Below are positions 1 to 8,760 of a stretch of DNA of 64,000 nucleotides, piece by piece; within the stretch, counting starts at the first letter, position 1; each line of letters opens with the position of its first letter. The stretch covers positions 62,001 to 126,000 of the forward strand of contig NZ_JAGEKR010000012.1 of NCBI RefSeq assembly GCF_017565405.1, read 5' to 3'. The position numbers and the translations under genes were made by a program. Under the pieces are notes generated by a model, which had not been told where the DNA came from, searched no databases, and saw only the letters and a program-made list of their open reading frames with translations. Origin of the DNA: Allobranchiibius sp. CTAmp26. Its GTDB lineage: Bacteria; Actinomycetota; Actinomycetes; Actinomycetales; Dermatophilaceae.

Positions 1-268
1 CGCTCGCCTGGGGCGACCGCAGGGCGAGCGTCAGCGCCACGGGCCCCCAGCCGCACCCCAGGTCGAGGAATGTGCCGGTGGCCGGCGGCTGCGGAGCGTG
101 GCGCAGCAGTACCGACGTGCCCTGGTCGATGCGGTCGGGGGAGAAGACGCCGCGGGCGACCTGCACGGCGTACGTCGTGCCGGCGAGCGGGATGTTGATC
201 GTGCGGCGATCCGCGTCACTGGCGGGTTGCGCGGTGAAGTAGTGCTGATGTTCCTCTGAGTCCGCCAC
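1..268 (-). CDS. class I SAM-dependent methyltransferase (RsmC-like), 3' end outside window
   Basis: Partial minus-strand gene reading off the left edge; 89 residues are visible. The GTG start at 268 gives a product beginning MADSEEHQHYFTAQPAS. The visible part ends with the glycine-rich SAM-binding motif I, FLDLGCGWGPVALTLAL, at about residues 71-87. The layout of a short N-terminal segment (residues 20-50, 'INIPLAGTTYAVQVARGVFSPDRID') directly before motif I fits the small MTS-domain methyltransferases related to RsmC, which methylate guanine N2 in 16S rRNA. Whether this one acts on rRNA cannot be told from the fragment. GTG is chosen because no ATG lies nearby and the downstream reading is continuous. 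Confidence 0.7.
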   Translation of the reverse strand, partial: MADSEEHQHYFTAQPASDADRRTINIPLAGTTYAVQVARGVFSPDRIDQGTSVLLRHAPQPPATGTFLDLGCGWGPVALTLALRSPQAS

Positions 269-327
269 GCGAGCACGCTACCCACCTCCCGGGACTGGAC
301 AACCCGCGGGTTTTCGGACCATCGACG

Positions 328-508
328 TTTGGGGCCGAGCGGGCCGAAACGAGACTCGGCGCGGGGCTGGGCCGCGCATTTGGGGTCGAGCGGGCCGAAA
401 CGAGACTTGGCACGGGGCTGGGCCGCGCATTTGGGGCCGAGCGGGCCGAAACGAGACTTGGTGCGGGGCTGGGCCGCGCACTTGGGGCCGAGCGGGCCGA
501 AAACGAGG
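328..508 (+). repeat. 51-bp tandem repeat array A1 (3 full copies and one partial)
   Basis: Three exact-length 51-bp units start at 328, 379 and 430, and a fourth partial copy runs from 481 to about 508. Each begins TTTGGGGCCGAGCGGGCC and continues GAAACGAGACT, then GCGGGGCTGGGCCGCGCA; copies differ at only a few bases. Because 51 is a multiple of three, open frames with a 17-residue period run through it on both strands. I read these as artefacts. The array lies between the methyltransferase start and the DUF559 stop. The same core recurs at 1544-1830. Confidence 0.9.
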
Positions 509-524
509 TGAGGTAGGCGTGTGT

Positions 525-1457
525 TCAGGCGACCGAGCGGTCTGCAACGGGCGAGAAGTACGTTCGCCATCGCGAAGACGGGCGCGGCACCGGCATTCCT
601 TGAGCTCGCATGGCCGCCGCGACCCGTGTCAGTAACCGGTCCGGGTGCGAGTACAGATCATCGGACGTGATGACGACGAACCGCCACCCGTGGCCTTCCA
701 GTTCCTCGCGGCGCAGAAGGTCTCGCTGCCACTGGTCCCGCCGGTCGATGTGGTGTCGGCCGTCGTACTCGATGGCGAGCTTCGGGCGTTCGTACGCCAG
801 ATCCAGCCTCCGCAGGATCTCGCCATCTGCGTCTCGGAGGGCGAGGTTCACCACTGGTTCGGGAAAGCCGGCCAGGATCAGAAGGAGCCGCAGCCGCGTC
901 TCATTCGGTGAGTCGACGTTGTCGCGCACCCACGCGGCGGCGCGGCAGGCGTTCTTCGCTCCTCGACCTGTCCCGGCTCTCGCCGTCGACCTGAGTTCGG
1001 CAATGGTGGTGCGCCGCTTCTTGATGAGGGAGTCGCCGAGGATGACCAGGTCGACGAGGTCCAGGCATGCGCCCAGGTCCAGGAAGGTCTGTTCGGGAGT
1101 CGTCGTCGGCACACCGGATCGCTCGACGACGCGAGGGCGCTGGTCGTACCGGTGGGTTCGTATCCCGCGCCGCTTGCTACGTAGGTCTGAAGCAACGGCG
1201 AGGTGGACGTCGGAGGTGCGCGGCGCGATCCCGCCCCACAGTTGGGCGGCTGAGTAGTGACTGGCAGCGATGGCATCGGGTGCGCAGAAGAGCGCCGCCT
1301 GAACGATGAGGGTCTGGGTGAGGTTGGTGTTCGCTGGCACGTAGCAGTCGAAGAACACCTTGGTGTACTTGCTGCTGAGCAGATCCTGCACCGGCACGCC
1401 GAGTGAGCGAGCCGTTCGGCGATCGATGAACACGCCGGCGTCGTCGGGGGTGGCCAT
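525..1457 (-). CDS. DUF559 domain protein with AbiEi-like N-terminal region
   Basis: 310 residues. The C-terminal part (about residues 185-295) has the DUF559 pattern: SPNETRLRLLLILAGFPEP, then DLAYERPKLAIEYDGRHH, then QWQRDLLRREELEGHGWRFVVIT. DUF559 has the fold of very-short-patch-repair (Vsr) nucleases. The Glu at 'SPNE', the Asp of 'RLDLAY' and the 'IEYDG' segment are candidate metal or active-site positions. The N-terminal half resembles proteins often labelled type IV antitoxin AbiEi-like, but no toxin partner is adjacent. Such proteins are abundant and multicopy in Actinobacteria and their role is unknown. ATG at 1457 is the only sensible start. The gene is bracketed by repeat arrays of one family, 328-508 and 1544-1830. 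Confidence 0.75.
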   Translation of the reverse strand: MATPDDAGVFIDRRTARSLGVPVQDLLSSKYTKVFFDCYVPANTNLTQTLIVQAALFCAPDAIAASHYSAAQLWGGIAPRTSDVHLAVASDLRSKRRGIRTHRYDQRPRVVERSGVPTTTPEQTFLDLGACLDLVDLVILGDSLIKKRRTTIAELRSTARAGTGRGAKNACRAAAWVRDNVDSPNETRLRLLLILAGFPEPVVNLALRDADGEILRRLDLAYERPKLAIEYDGRHHIDRRDQWQRDLLRREELEGHGWRFVVITSDDLYSHPDRLLTRVAAAMRAQGMPVPRPSSRWRTYFSPVADRSVA

Positions 1458-1543
1458 CCGGACAGCATCGGGTACTCCGGCAGCTGCTCAGGGGTTATCC
1501 ACAGCCCGCCGGGATCCGGTGTGGCGGGTGAGCCCGCACGTCT

Positions 1544-1830
1544 GGGGCCGAGCGGGCCCTAACGAGAGCGGGCGGGGGCCTGTGACCGGGCGTGTGGGGC
1601 CGAGCGGGCCCTAACGAGAGCGGGCGTAGGGCTGGGGTGCACGGTTGGGGCCGAGCGGGCCCAAACAAGACCGGCGTAGGGCTGGGGTGCACGGTTGGGG
1701 CCGAGCGGGCCCTAACGAGACCGGGCGTGGGGGTGAGCAGCTCGTCTAAGGCCGAGCGGGCCGAAACGAGACCGGGCGTGGGGGTGAGCAGCTCGTCTAA
1801 GGCCGAGCGGGCCGAAATGAGAGCGGGCGG
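1544..1830 (+). repeat. 50-52-bp tandem repeat array A2 (six copies)
   Basis: Six units start near 1544, 1596, 1647, 1697, 1748 and 1799, with a period of 50-52 bp. The shared core is GGGGCCGAGCGGGCC (first two bases AA in the last two copies) followed by CTAACGAGA, CAAACAAGA or GAAACGAGA and then a GCGGGCG-like tail. The variable half falls into two subtypes, 'GTAGGGCTGGGGTGCACGGTT' and 'GTGGGGGTGAGCAGCTCGTCTAA', each repeated side by side. Orientation matches array A1. It fills most of the 448-bp gap between the DUF559 gene and hflX; I see no gene in that gap. Confidence 0.9.
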
Positions 1831-1864
1831 CGGGGCTGTGGGCGGCGGCGTACCCGGCATAAAC

Positions 1865-1895
1865 GGTTCGCAGATGCTGTTGACGTCTGCGAACC
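1865..1895. promoter_or_regulatory. inverted repeat just upstream of the hflX ribosome binding site
   Basis: Perfect 9-bp arms GGTTCGCAG (1865-1873) and CTGCGAACC (1887-1895) are separated by 13 bases. The second arm ends one base before the GAGGAG ribosome binding site at 1897-1902. It could be a regulator's operator or an RNA hairpin affecting hflX translation. Confidence 0.5.
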
Positions 1896-1905
1896 TGAGG
1901 AGAAC

Positions 1906-3381
1906 ATGACTGCACACGACGACTTCTTCGATACCCGCGCGACCGCGCTCGCCCAGGACGACGGCGACGCCGTGCTGGAGCGGTACGACGCCGACGGCTT
2001 CGTGCTCGACCCCGGCACAGACGGTGACCAGTTCGAACGCGAGAACAGGGCCGCCTTGCGCCGTGTCGAAGGTCTGTCCACCGAGCTCACCGACGTCACC
2101 GAGGTCGAGTACCGCCAGCTGCGCCTCGAACGCGTCGTCCTGGCCGGCGTCTGGCACGACGGCACGGTCCAGGACGCCGAGAACTCCCTACGCGAACTGT
2201 CCGCCCTGGCCGAGACCGCCGGGTCGACCGTCCTCGCCGGTGTCCTGCAGCGCCGCAGCAAGCCCGACGCGAGCACCTGGATGGGCGCCGGCAAGGCGAA
2301 GGAACTGCGCGACATCGTGATCGCCGAGGGCGCCGATACCGTCGTCGCCGACGGCGAGTTGGCGCCCGGCCAGCGCCGCGGCCTGGAGGACGTCGTCAAG
2401 GTCAAGGTCATCGACCGCACCGCCCTGATCCTGGACATCTTCGCTCAGCACGCGAAGTCCAAGGAGGGCAAGGCGCAGGTCGAGCTGGCCCAGTTGCAGT
2501 ACCTGCTCCCGCGGCTGCGCGGTTGGGGTGACTCGATGTCCCGGCAGGCCGGTGGTCAGGCCGCCGCGGGCCAGGGCATGGGCTCGCGCGGACCCGGTGA
2601 GACCAAGATCGAGTTGGACCGCCGACGCATCAACACCCGTATCGCGAAGCTCAAGCGCGAGCTGACCGGCATGAAGACGATGCGCGACACCAAGCGGTCC
2701 TCGCGGCGTAACCATCACGTGCCGTCCGTCGCCATCGCGGGCTACACGAACGCGGGCAAGTCCTCGATCCTCAACCGGCTCACCGGTGCGGGCGTGCTGG
2801 TGCAGAACCAACTGTTTGCGACCCTGGACCCGACCGTACGACGCGCCGAGACCGCCGACGGGCGCCTCTACACGCTCGCCGACACGGTCGGTTTCGTCAG
2901 CAACCTGCCCCACCAGCTGATCGAGGCGTTCCGCTCGACGCTGGAGGAGGTCGGCGACTCCGACCTGCTGCTGCACGTGGTCGACGGGTCGCACCCCGAC
3001 CCCGAAGGCCAGATCAGCGCCGTACGCGAGGTGCTGGCCGACGTGGGCGCGCATGACGTCCGTGAGGTGATCGTCATCAACAAGGCCGATGTCGCCGACC
3101 CCGAGGTGATCGACCGGATCCGCCGCGCCGAGAAGCACAGCATCACCGTGTCCGCCCGCACCGGCGCCGGTTTCGCCGAGTTGAAGGCGCTCATCGACGA
3201 CGAGCTGCCCCGTCCGGAGATCCGGGTCGACGTGCTGCTCCCGTACGACCGGGGCGATCTGCTGAGCCGGATCCACGACGAGGGTGAGGTCCTGCAGACC
3301 GAACACCTCGCCGACGGCACCCGCGTGCACGCCAAGGTGACACCGGCCCTGGACGGCGAGCTCACGGCGTTCGCCCGCTGA
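1906..3381 (+). CDS. hflX: ribosome-associated GTPase HflX
   Basis: 491 residues. HflX is a 50S-binding GTPase that rescues or splits stalled and hibernating ribosomes. An N-terminal HflX domain (about 75-265, with the conserved 'GKAKELRDI' and 'GRGPGETKIELDRR'-type segments, here GSRGPGETKIELDRR at 226-240) precedes the G domain. G1 is GYTNAGKSS (279-287), G3 is DTVGF (326-330) and G4 is NKAD (392-395). The ATG at 1906 has GAGGAG four bases upstream. The first 60 residues are acidic and poorly conserved, as is usual in actinobacterial HflX. In Actinobacteria hflX often lies near dinG, lexA and nrdJ, and all of these occur in this window. Confidence 0.96.
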   Translation: MTAHDDFFDTRATALAQDDGDAVLERYDADGFVLDPGTDGDQFERENRAALRRVEGLSTELTDVTEVEYRQLRLERVVLAGVWHDGTVQDAENSLRELSALAETAGSTVLAGVLQRRSKPDASTWMGAGKAKELRDIVIAEGADTVVADGELAPGQRRGLEDVVKVKVIDRTALILDIFAQHAKSKEGKAQVELAQLQYLLPRLRGWGDSMSRQAGGQAAAGQGMGSRGPGETKIELDRRRINTRIAKLKRELTGMKTMRDTKRSSRRNHHVPSVAIAGYTNAGKSSILNRLTGAGVLVQNQLFATLDPTVRRAETADGRLYTLADTVGFVSNLPHQLIEAFRSTLEEVGDSDLLLHVVDGSHPDPEGQISAVREVLADVGAHDVREVIVINKADVADPEVIDRIRRAEKHSITVSARTGAGFAELKALIDDELPRPEIRVDVLLPYDRGDLLSRIHDEGEVLQTEHLADGTRVHAKVTPALDGELTAFAR

Positions 3382-3441
3382 CCCGGTCGGCTCCACATCG
3401 TCGGACCCCCGGAACCTGGAGGGTCTGGCACAGTCAGGTGG

Positions 3442-6138
3442 GTGAGCGCCGAACACGACCGTCTGGCCGCCTCGCACGACGACCTCGCGCCGTGGCGGCT
3501 CTGGGGGCCGTACGTCAGCGGACGGCAGTGGGGCACCGTCCGCGAGGACTACTCCGCTGACGGAAATGCCTGGGACTACTTGCCATTCGACGACGCGCAC
3601 CGCCGCGCGTACCGATGGGGCGAGGACGGCCTGGCCGGACTGTGCGACCGGTTCGGCTTCTTCAACCTGGGCCTTGCCCTCTGGAACGGCAAGGACGACC
3701 GCCTCAAGGAACGACTCTTCGGCCTCACCAACGGCCAAGGCAACCACGGCGAGGACGTCAAGGAGGTCTGGTGGCCCACCGACGCCACCCCGACCCACTC
3801 CTACGCGAGTTGGCTCTACCGATATCCGCAGCGGGCCTTTCCGTACGCCGACCTGGTCCGTGAAGCGGCCGCGCGCGGGCGCAACGACCCCGAGTTCGAG
3901 CTGACCGACACCGGCATCCTGGCCGACGACCGGTTCTTCGACATCGAGGTCGTGCACGCGAAGGCCACGCCGACCGACATCGTCGTCCGGGTCACCGCCA
4001 CCAACCACGGACCGGACGCCGCCCCGTTGGACCTCGTCCTGCAGGGGTGGTTCCGCAACACCTGGGCGTGGGGCCGCGACGACCGCCGGCCCACGATGCA
4101 GCGGACGCAAGGGACCGCAGGTGGTGCCGATGCCGTGGAGTTCCACCACGCGTGGCTCGGTGACTACCGGATCGTGCCGGACGGTAGTCCGAGAATCCTG
4201 TTCTGCGACAACGAGACCGATGACCTTGCGCTCTACGGGACCCCCAGCGCGAGCGACTGCCCCGTCAGTGGACTCGATCAGGCCATCGTGCGGGGCAACG
4301 CCGCCTGCACCCGCCCGGATCACGGCACCAAGGTGGGCTTCTGGTGGCACTCCGACGCGGTGGCGCCGGGCGCGTCCGTGACGGTCGGCGTCCGGCTGAC
4401 CGCGAGCGCAGATCAACCCACGCCGGAGGGGAGCGGTACGGGCGCCGACCTGCGCGCCACCGCCGGGGTGGCGCAGGCTCCGGTGGCAGCACCGGACGAC
4501 ACCCCGAGCGACCGCGTCGTCGAGGACCGCGCGCACGAGGCTGATGCGTTCTACGCCGAGGTGCTCGCGGACGTGCACGAGGACGAGGACAGGCACATCG
4601 CGCGGCGGGCGTTCTCCGGTCTGCTCTGGGGACGGCAGCTCTACCGCTACAGCATCGGCGAGTGGCTCGAGGGTGATCCATCCCAGCCCGTCCCGCCGAC
4701 GGCCCGACGGAACGGGCGCAACAGCAGGTGGACCCACCTCGACATCGCCGACGTCATCTCGATGCCGGACGAGTGGGAGTACCCATGGTTCGCCTCGTGG
4801 GACCTGGCGTTCCACACCCTGCCCCTGGCCGACATCGACCCGTGGTTCGCCAAACAGCAGATCGAGCTCATGGTGCGCGAATGGGTGCAGCACCCGAACG
4901 GGCAGCTCCCCGCGTACGAATGGGATTTCGGCGACGTCAACCCTCCGGTGCTCGCGTGGGCGACCCGGATGGTGCACCGCATCGACGGTGGCACGGACAC
5001 CGGATTCCTGGTGCGGGTCTTCAGCAAGCTGCTGCTCAACTTCTCGTGGTGGGTCAACCGCAAGGATGCCGACGGTTCCTACCTCTTCGAGGGCGGCTTC
5101 CTCGGCATGGACAACATCGGACTCTTCGACCGGTCGGCCCCACTGCCCGGCGGCGTGCGGCTGGAGCAGTCCGACGCCACGAGCTGGATGGCGTTCTACG
5201 CGCTGTCCATGCTGCAGATCGCCGTCGAGCTCGCGCGCGACACTCCGGGCTGGGACGACGTGGCGCGCACCTTCTTCGAGTACTTCCTGCGCCTCGCGGG
5301 GGCCATGGACGACTTCGGCTCCACGGGCGTCTCGCTCTGGTCGGAGCAGGACGGCTTCTACTACGACACCCTGGTGCACCCGGACGGCTCGAGTGAGCAG
5401 CTGCCCGTGCGGTCGCTCGTCGGTCTGTTGCCGCTCATCGCCGTGCACTCCGTGCACCCCGTGGTGCTGGGTGAGATCGGTGAGCTCATCGACGAGGTCG
5501 AGTGGACCCAACGTCGCGACACGGCGCTTGCGGATGCGCTGGTGCACCACCAGTCGCACGACGACGACCGCGTGACGATCGCCCTGGTGCCCCCAGAACG
5601 ACGAAAAGCTCTGTACCGCAGGCTGTTCGACGAGTCGGAGTTCCTGTCCGGGCACGGCGTCCGGTCGCTGTCGGCGGCGTACCGGGAGGGGTTCGAGGTC
5701 GACGTCGATGGCGCGCGTACGTCGATCCGCTACGTGCCTGCCGAGTCCGACAGCGGACTGTTCGGCGGCAACTCCAACTGGCGTGGCCCGGTCTGGATGC
5801 CGGTCAACGTGCTGCTGCTCGATGCGTTGCGTAGCTACGCCGCCGCCGAACCCGGGCTCCAGGTGGAACACCCCACCGGAGCAGGCACGAGTACGACGCT
5901 CGTGGCCGTGGCGGACGACCTGCGGGAACGACTGGTCGATCTGTTCCGTGCGGGTCCCGATGGTCGACGTCCGGGCACCCCGCGGTGGTATCCGGACGGT
6001 CCGCTCTGGGACGGGCAGGTCACGTTCAGCGAGTACTTCGACGGTGACACCGGCGCGGGACTGGGCGCGACCCACCAGACCGGATGGACAGCCCTGGTCG
6101 CCCACCTCATCTGCCACCCCGGCGGGTTGCGCGACTGA
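3442..6138 (+). CDS. GH63/MGH1-like glycoside hydrolase (glucosidase family)
   Basis: 898 residues, probably cytosolic because no signal peptide is seen. The N-terminus 'EHDRLAA...WRLWGPYVSGRQWGTVREDYS' and the C-terminal (alpha/alpha)6 barrel match the MGH1-like/GH63 family of bacterial glucosidases and mannosylglycerate hydrolases. Candidate catalytic acids are Asp454 in 'FASWDLAF' and Glu864 in 'TFSEYFDGDTG', by analogy with family motifs; 'NSNWRGPVWMPVN' is another family signature. GTG at 3442 is the likely start, with CAGGTGG upstream. Substrate is unknown; alpha-glucosides, or glycosylglycerate-type compatible solutes, are plausible. It is independent of its neighbours by function. Confidence 0.85.
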   Translation: MSAEHDRLAASHDDLAPWRLWGPYVSGRQWGTVREDYSADGNAWDYLPFDDAHRRAYRWGEDGLAGLCDRFGFFNLGLALWNGKDDRLKERLFGLTNGQGNHGEDVKEVWWPTDATPTHSYASWLYRYPQRAFPYADLVREAAARGRNDPEFELTDTGILADDRFFDIEVVHAKATPTDIVVRVTATNHGPDAAPLDLVLQGWFRNTWAWGRDDRRPTMQRTQGTAGGADAVEFHHAWLGDYRIVPDGSPRILFCDNETDDLALYGTPSASDCPVSGLDQAIVRGNAACTRPDHGTKVGFWWHSDAVAPGASVTVGVRLTASADQPTPEGSGTGADLRATAGVAQAPVAAPDDTPSDRVVEDRAHEADAFYAEVLADVHEDEDRHIARRAFSGLLWGRQLYRYSIGEWLEGDPSQPVPPTARRNGRNSRWTHLDIADVISMPDEWEYPWFASWDLAFHTLPLADIDPWFAKQQIELMVREWVQHPNGQLPAYEWDFGDVNPPVLAWATRMVHRIDGGTDTGFLVRVFSKLLLNFSWWVNRKDADGSYLFEGGFLGMDNIGLFDRSAPLPGGVRLEQSDATSWMAFYALSMLQIAVELARDTPGWDDVARTFFEYFLRLAGAMDDFGSTGVSLWSEQDGFYYDTLVHPDGSSEQLPVRSLVGLLPLIAVHSVHPVVLGEIGELIDEVEWTQRRDTALADALVHHQSHDDDRVTIALVPPERRKALYRRLFDESEFLSGHGVRSLSAAYREGFEVDVDGARTSIRYVPAESDSGLFGGNSNWRGPVWMPVNVLLLDALRSYAAAEPGLQVEHPTGAGTSTTLVAVADDLRERLVDLFRAGPDGRRPGTPRWYPDGPLWDGQVTFSEYFDGDTGAGLGATHQTGWTALVAHLICHPGGLRD

Positions 6139-6201
6139 CAGGACGGCGACGCTCGGCCCGGGGTCCGTCCACAGGGCGCGGCGGGGCTCTCCGGCACGTC
6201 A

Positions 6202-6207
6202 TACCCT
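6202..6207 (+). promoter_or_regulatory. -10 box for a leaderless dinG transcript
   Basis: TACCCT (TANNNT type) lies six bases before the ATG at 6214, placing transcription start at or next to the start codon. No ribosome binding site is seen. Confidence 0.4.
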
Positions 6208-6213
6208 GGCCTG

Positions 6214-8760
6214 ATGCCCGACGACTTGGACGCACTGCTCGCCGCGGCGGTCCAGGGGGTGGGAGGCGCCCCCCGGGAGGGGCAGACCCGGATGGCGCAC
6301 GCCGTGCAGGACGCGCTGAGCGACAGATCCCACCTGCTCGCCCAAGCGGGCACCGGCACCGGCAAGTCGTTGGCCTACCTGGTGCCGGCGATCGCCCACG
6401 CGGTCGAGAGCGGCAAACCGGCCATCATCGCCACCGCGACCCTGGCTTTGCAGGCGCAGATCGTCGACCGCGACCTGCCTCGCATCGCGGACGCGCTGGC
6501 GCCGGTGCTGGGGCGCCGGCCGACGTACGGGCTGGTCAAGGGCCGTCGCAACTACGTCTGCGTGAACAAGCTCGGTGGTGGCTACCCCGACGACGAGGGC
6601 GAGGGACTGCTGTCGGTCGGCGAGGTCGACCAGCAGGCGGGCCGGCTCGGTCGCGAGGTCGTACGGCTGCGCGAGTGGGCCGAGGAGACCGACTCCGGCG
6701 ACCGCGACGACCTCGTGCCCGGCGTGAGCGAACGCGCCTGGCGGCAGGTCTCGGTGTCGGCCCTGGAATGCCTGGGTTCGAAGTGCCCGATGGTCGCCGA
6801 GTGCTTCGTGGAGCAGGCGCGCGCACACGCCAAGGACTGCGACGTGGTGGTCACCAACCACAGCTTCATGGCCATCGACGCGTTCGAGGGCCGCCGGATG
6901 CTGCCGGAGCACGACCTGCTGGTCATCGACGAGGGCCACGAACTGGTCGACCGGGTCACCTCGACCGTCACCGACGAGCTGTCCGGGGGTATGGCGTCCG
7001 CGGCCGCCCGGCGTTGCGGACGCCTCGCCGACACGGCCGCGCTGACCGACGCCGGCGAATTCGTCCAGGGCGTCCTGGACCGTCTGGCACCGGGGCGGCT
7101 GACGGGCATCCCCGACGACCTGGCCCTCGGCCTGGGACGGGTGCGCGACACCGCGCGTGAGGTGGCGAGCCAGCTGAAACCCGAGCAGGGCGCGGCCCCC
7201 GACGGTGGGCGCCAGATGGCCCAGGCGGCGGTCGACGAACTGTTCAACACCGCCGAGCGGGTGCTCGAGGAGCGCGAACTGGACGTCGCCTGGATCTCCG
7301 ATGACCCCCGCCGCGGCAATCTGCTGCGGGTCGCGCCGATGAGCGTGGCGATGGCGTTGCGTGAGGCGGTCTTCGGCGACCGCACCGTGGTCCTCACGTC
7401 CGCCACCTTGGAGTTGGGCGGCAGCTTCGACGCGGTCGCCGGCACCCTCGGACTGCGCGGCGCGGGAGGCCCCTCCTGGACCGGTCTCGACGTCGGCTCG
7501 CCGTTCGACTATCCGACCCAGGCGATCGCGTATGTCGCGTCGCAGCTGCCACCGCCTGGCCGCGACGGACCCGCCGACGCGGTGTTCGACGAGATCGAGA
7601 CGCTTGTCCGGGCAGCCGGTGGCCGCACGCTCGGGTTGTTCTCCTCGACGCGCGCGGCGAAGGCCGCCGCCGAGGCGTTGCGTGCGCGGCTCGGCGACGA
7701 GATCCCTGTCCTCTGCCAGGGCGATGACCAGATCGCAACGCTGGTGCGGCAGTTCGCAGCCGACGGGCCCACTTGCCTCTTCGGCACCATGAGCCTCTGG
7801 CAGGGCGTCGATGTGCCGGGCAGTGCGTGCCAACTGGTGATCATCGACCGCATCCCCTTCCCACGCCCGGACGATCCGCTGTCCTCGGCCCGCACGGAGG
7901 CCATCGCCCGGCGCGGCGGCAACGGCTTCATGGCGGTCTCCGCCACCCACGCGGCGCTGCGGCTCGCGCAGGGGGCGGGTCGGCTCATCCGACGGGCCGA
8001 CGACCGCGGCGTGGTGGCGTTCCTGGATCCCCGGATGGTCACCGCCCGGTACGCCGGTTTCCTGCAGTCCACGTTGCCGCCGTTCTGGCCGACCAGCGAC
8101 CGGGCTCTGGTGCTCAACGCCCTCCGACGGCTCGACGAGACGGCGGGGCCGGTGATCGCCGTACCCGACCGAGGCGGCGCACAGACTCCGTCGCCGGTCG
8201 CCGTCGTGCGCGACGACGACACCTCCGCACACCCCGGGCAGTCCACGACCGGTCCGGCCGGTCCCGTCGAGCATCCCGCACCGGCCGAGGGGCTCGAGGG
8301 GCCCGGCCCGACCGAGCAGCCCGTTGCCGCGCCGGATCCGTCGGTCGCCGCGCCGGGACCGGCGTCGACGACCGCGCACCCGTCGGGGTCGCCACAGCAG
8401 CAGCTTCTCGACCAGTTGCGCGCCCAGGTCGCGCAGGTGGAGGAGCAGCCACTCGCGCAGCCGTCGATCATGCCGCTCGGTGCGAAGCGGCCCAAGGCCG
8501 ACGACATCCCGTCGAGTGGGCCGCCGCCGGCACCGGCGGAGGTGCAGGAGCCCGCCGTCATTCCGGACACACCGGAGCCCCCGGCTCTGCGGGTCGTCAC
8601 CGACGGCGGAGAGCGGGTCTGGAGTGCGGAGGACGACGAGGAGCTGCGCGACGGCGCGGAGATGGGGCTGAACGTCGCCGAGCTGGCCGAGCACCTGGAC
8701 CTCCCGGCGGAGGATCTCCGCACCCGAGCGGGCGTGCTGGGCGTGCGCCTGGACGGGTGA
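6214..8760 (+). CDS. dinG: ATP-dependent DNA helicase, DinG/XPD type with Fe-S cluster
   Basis: 848 residues. Superfamily 2 5'-3' helicase used in repair and resolution of unusual DNA structures. Walker A AQAGTGTGKS is at 43-52 and the DEAH-type box DEGH at 239-242. Four cysteines (116, 186, 191, 197) sit where XPD/DinG proteins ligate a 4Fe-4S cluster. The helicase core ends near residue 640. It is followed by a Pro/Ala/Glu-rich low-complexity stretch (about 650-790) and a small C-terminal HTH or SANT-like segment ('RVWSAEDDEELRDGAEMG...LAEHLDL', about 800-848), which E. coli DinG lacks. The ATG at 6214 follows a leaderless-type -10. The stop overlaps the next gene by GTGA. Confidence 0.93.
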   Translation: MPDDLDALLAAAVQGVGGAPREGQTRMAHAVQDALSDRSHLLAQAGTGTGKSLAYLVPAIAHAVESGKPAIIATATLALQAQIVDRDLPRIADALAPVLGRRPTYGLVKGRRNYVCVNKLGGGYPDDEGEGLLSVGEVDQQAGRLGREVVRLREWAEETDSGDRDDLVPGVSERAWRQVSVSALECLGSKCPMVAECFVEQARAHAKDCDVVVTNHSFMAIDAFEGRRMLPEHDLLVIDEGHELVDRVTSTVTDELSGGMASAAARRCGRLADTAALTDAGEFVQGVLDRLAPGRLTGIPDDLALGLGRVRDTAREVASQLKPEQGAAPDGGRQMAQAAVDELFNTAERVLEERELDVAWISDDPRRGNLLRVAPMSVAMALREAVFGDRTVVLTSATLELGGSFDAVAGTLGLRGAGGPSWTGLDVGSPFDYPTQAIAYVASQLPPPGRDGPADAVFDEIETLVRAAGGRTLGLFSSTRAAKAAAEALRARLGDEIPVLCQGDDQIATLVRQFAADGPTCLFGTMSLWQGVDVPGSACQLVIIDRIPFPRPDDPLSSARTEAIARRGGNGFMAVSATHAALRLAQGAGRLIRRADDRGVVAFLDPRMVTARYAGFLQSTLPPFWPTSDRALVLNALRRLDETAGPVIAVPDRGGAQTPSPVAVVRDDDTSAHPGQSTTGPAGPVEHPAPAEGLEGPGPTEQPVAAPDPSVAAPGPASTTAHPSGSPQQQLLDQLRAQVAQVEEQPLAQPSIMPLGAKRPKADDIPSSGPPPAPAEVQEPAVIPDTPEPPALRVVTDGGERVWSAEDDEELRDGAEMGLNVAELAEHLDLPAEDLRTRAGVLGVRLDG

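Noticed and set aside
31-570. Open frames with 17-residue repeats (FGPLGPKCAAQPRAKSR-like) across the repeat array
   Set aside because: They arise because the DNA period is 51 bases and lacks stops; array A2 with periods of 50-52 breaks the frame, and no start, signal or homology supports a protein.
525-1457. Functional AbiE toxin-antitoxin system
   Set aside because: No AbiEii-type nucleotidyltransferase toxin is adjacent; the protein ends in a DUF559 domain.
1544-1830. CRISPR array
   Set aside because: Units are contiguous tandem repeats with related 'spacers' that are themselves repeated, and there are no cas genes.
2188-6117. Very long antisense frame (about 1,309 codons) opposite hflX and the glycosidase
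   Set aside because: Typical high-GC shadow frame: the plus-strand genes have clear domains, and the antisense product is compositionally odd with no recognisable motif.
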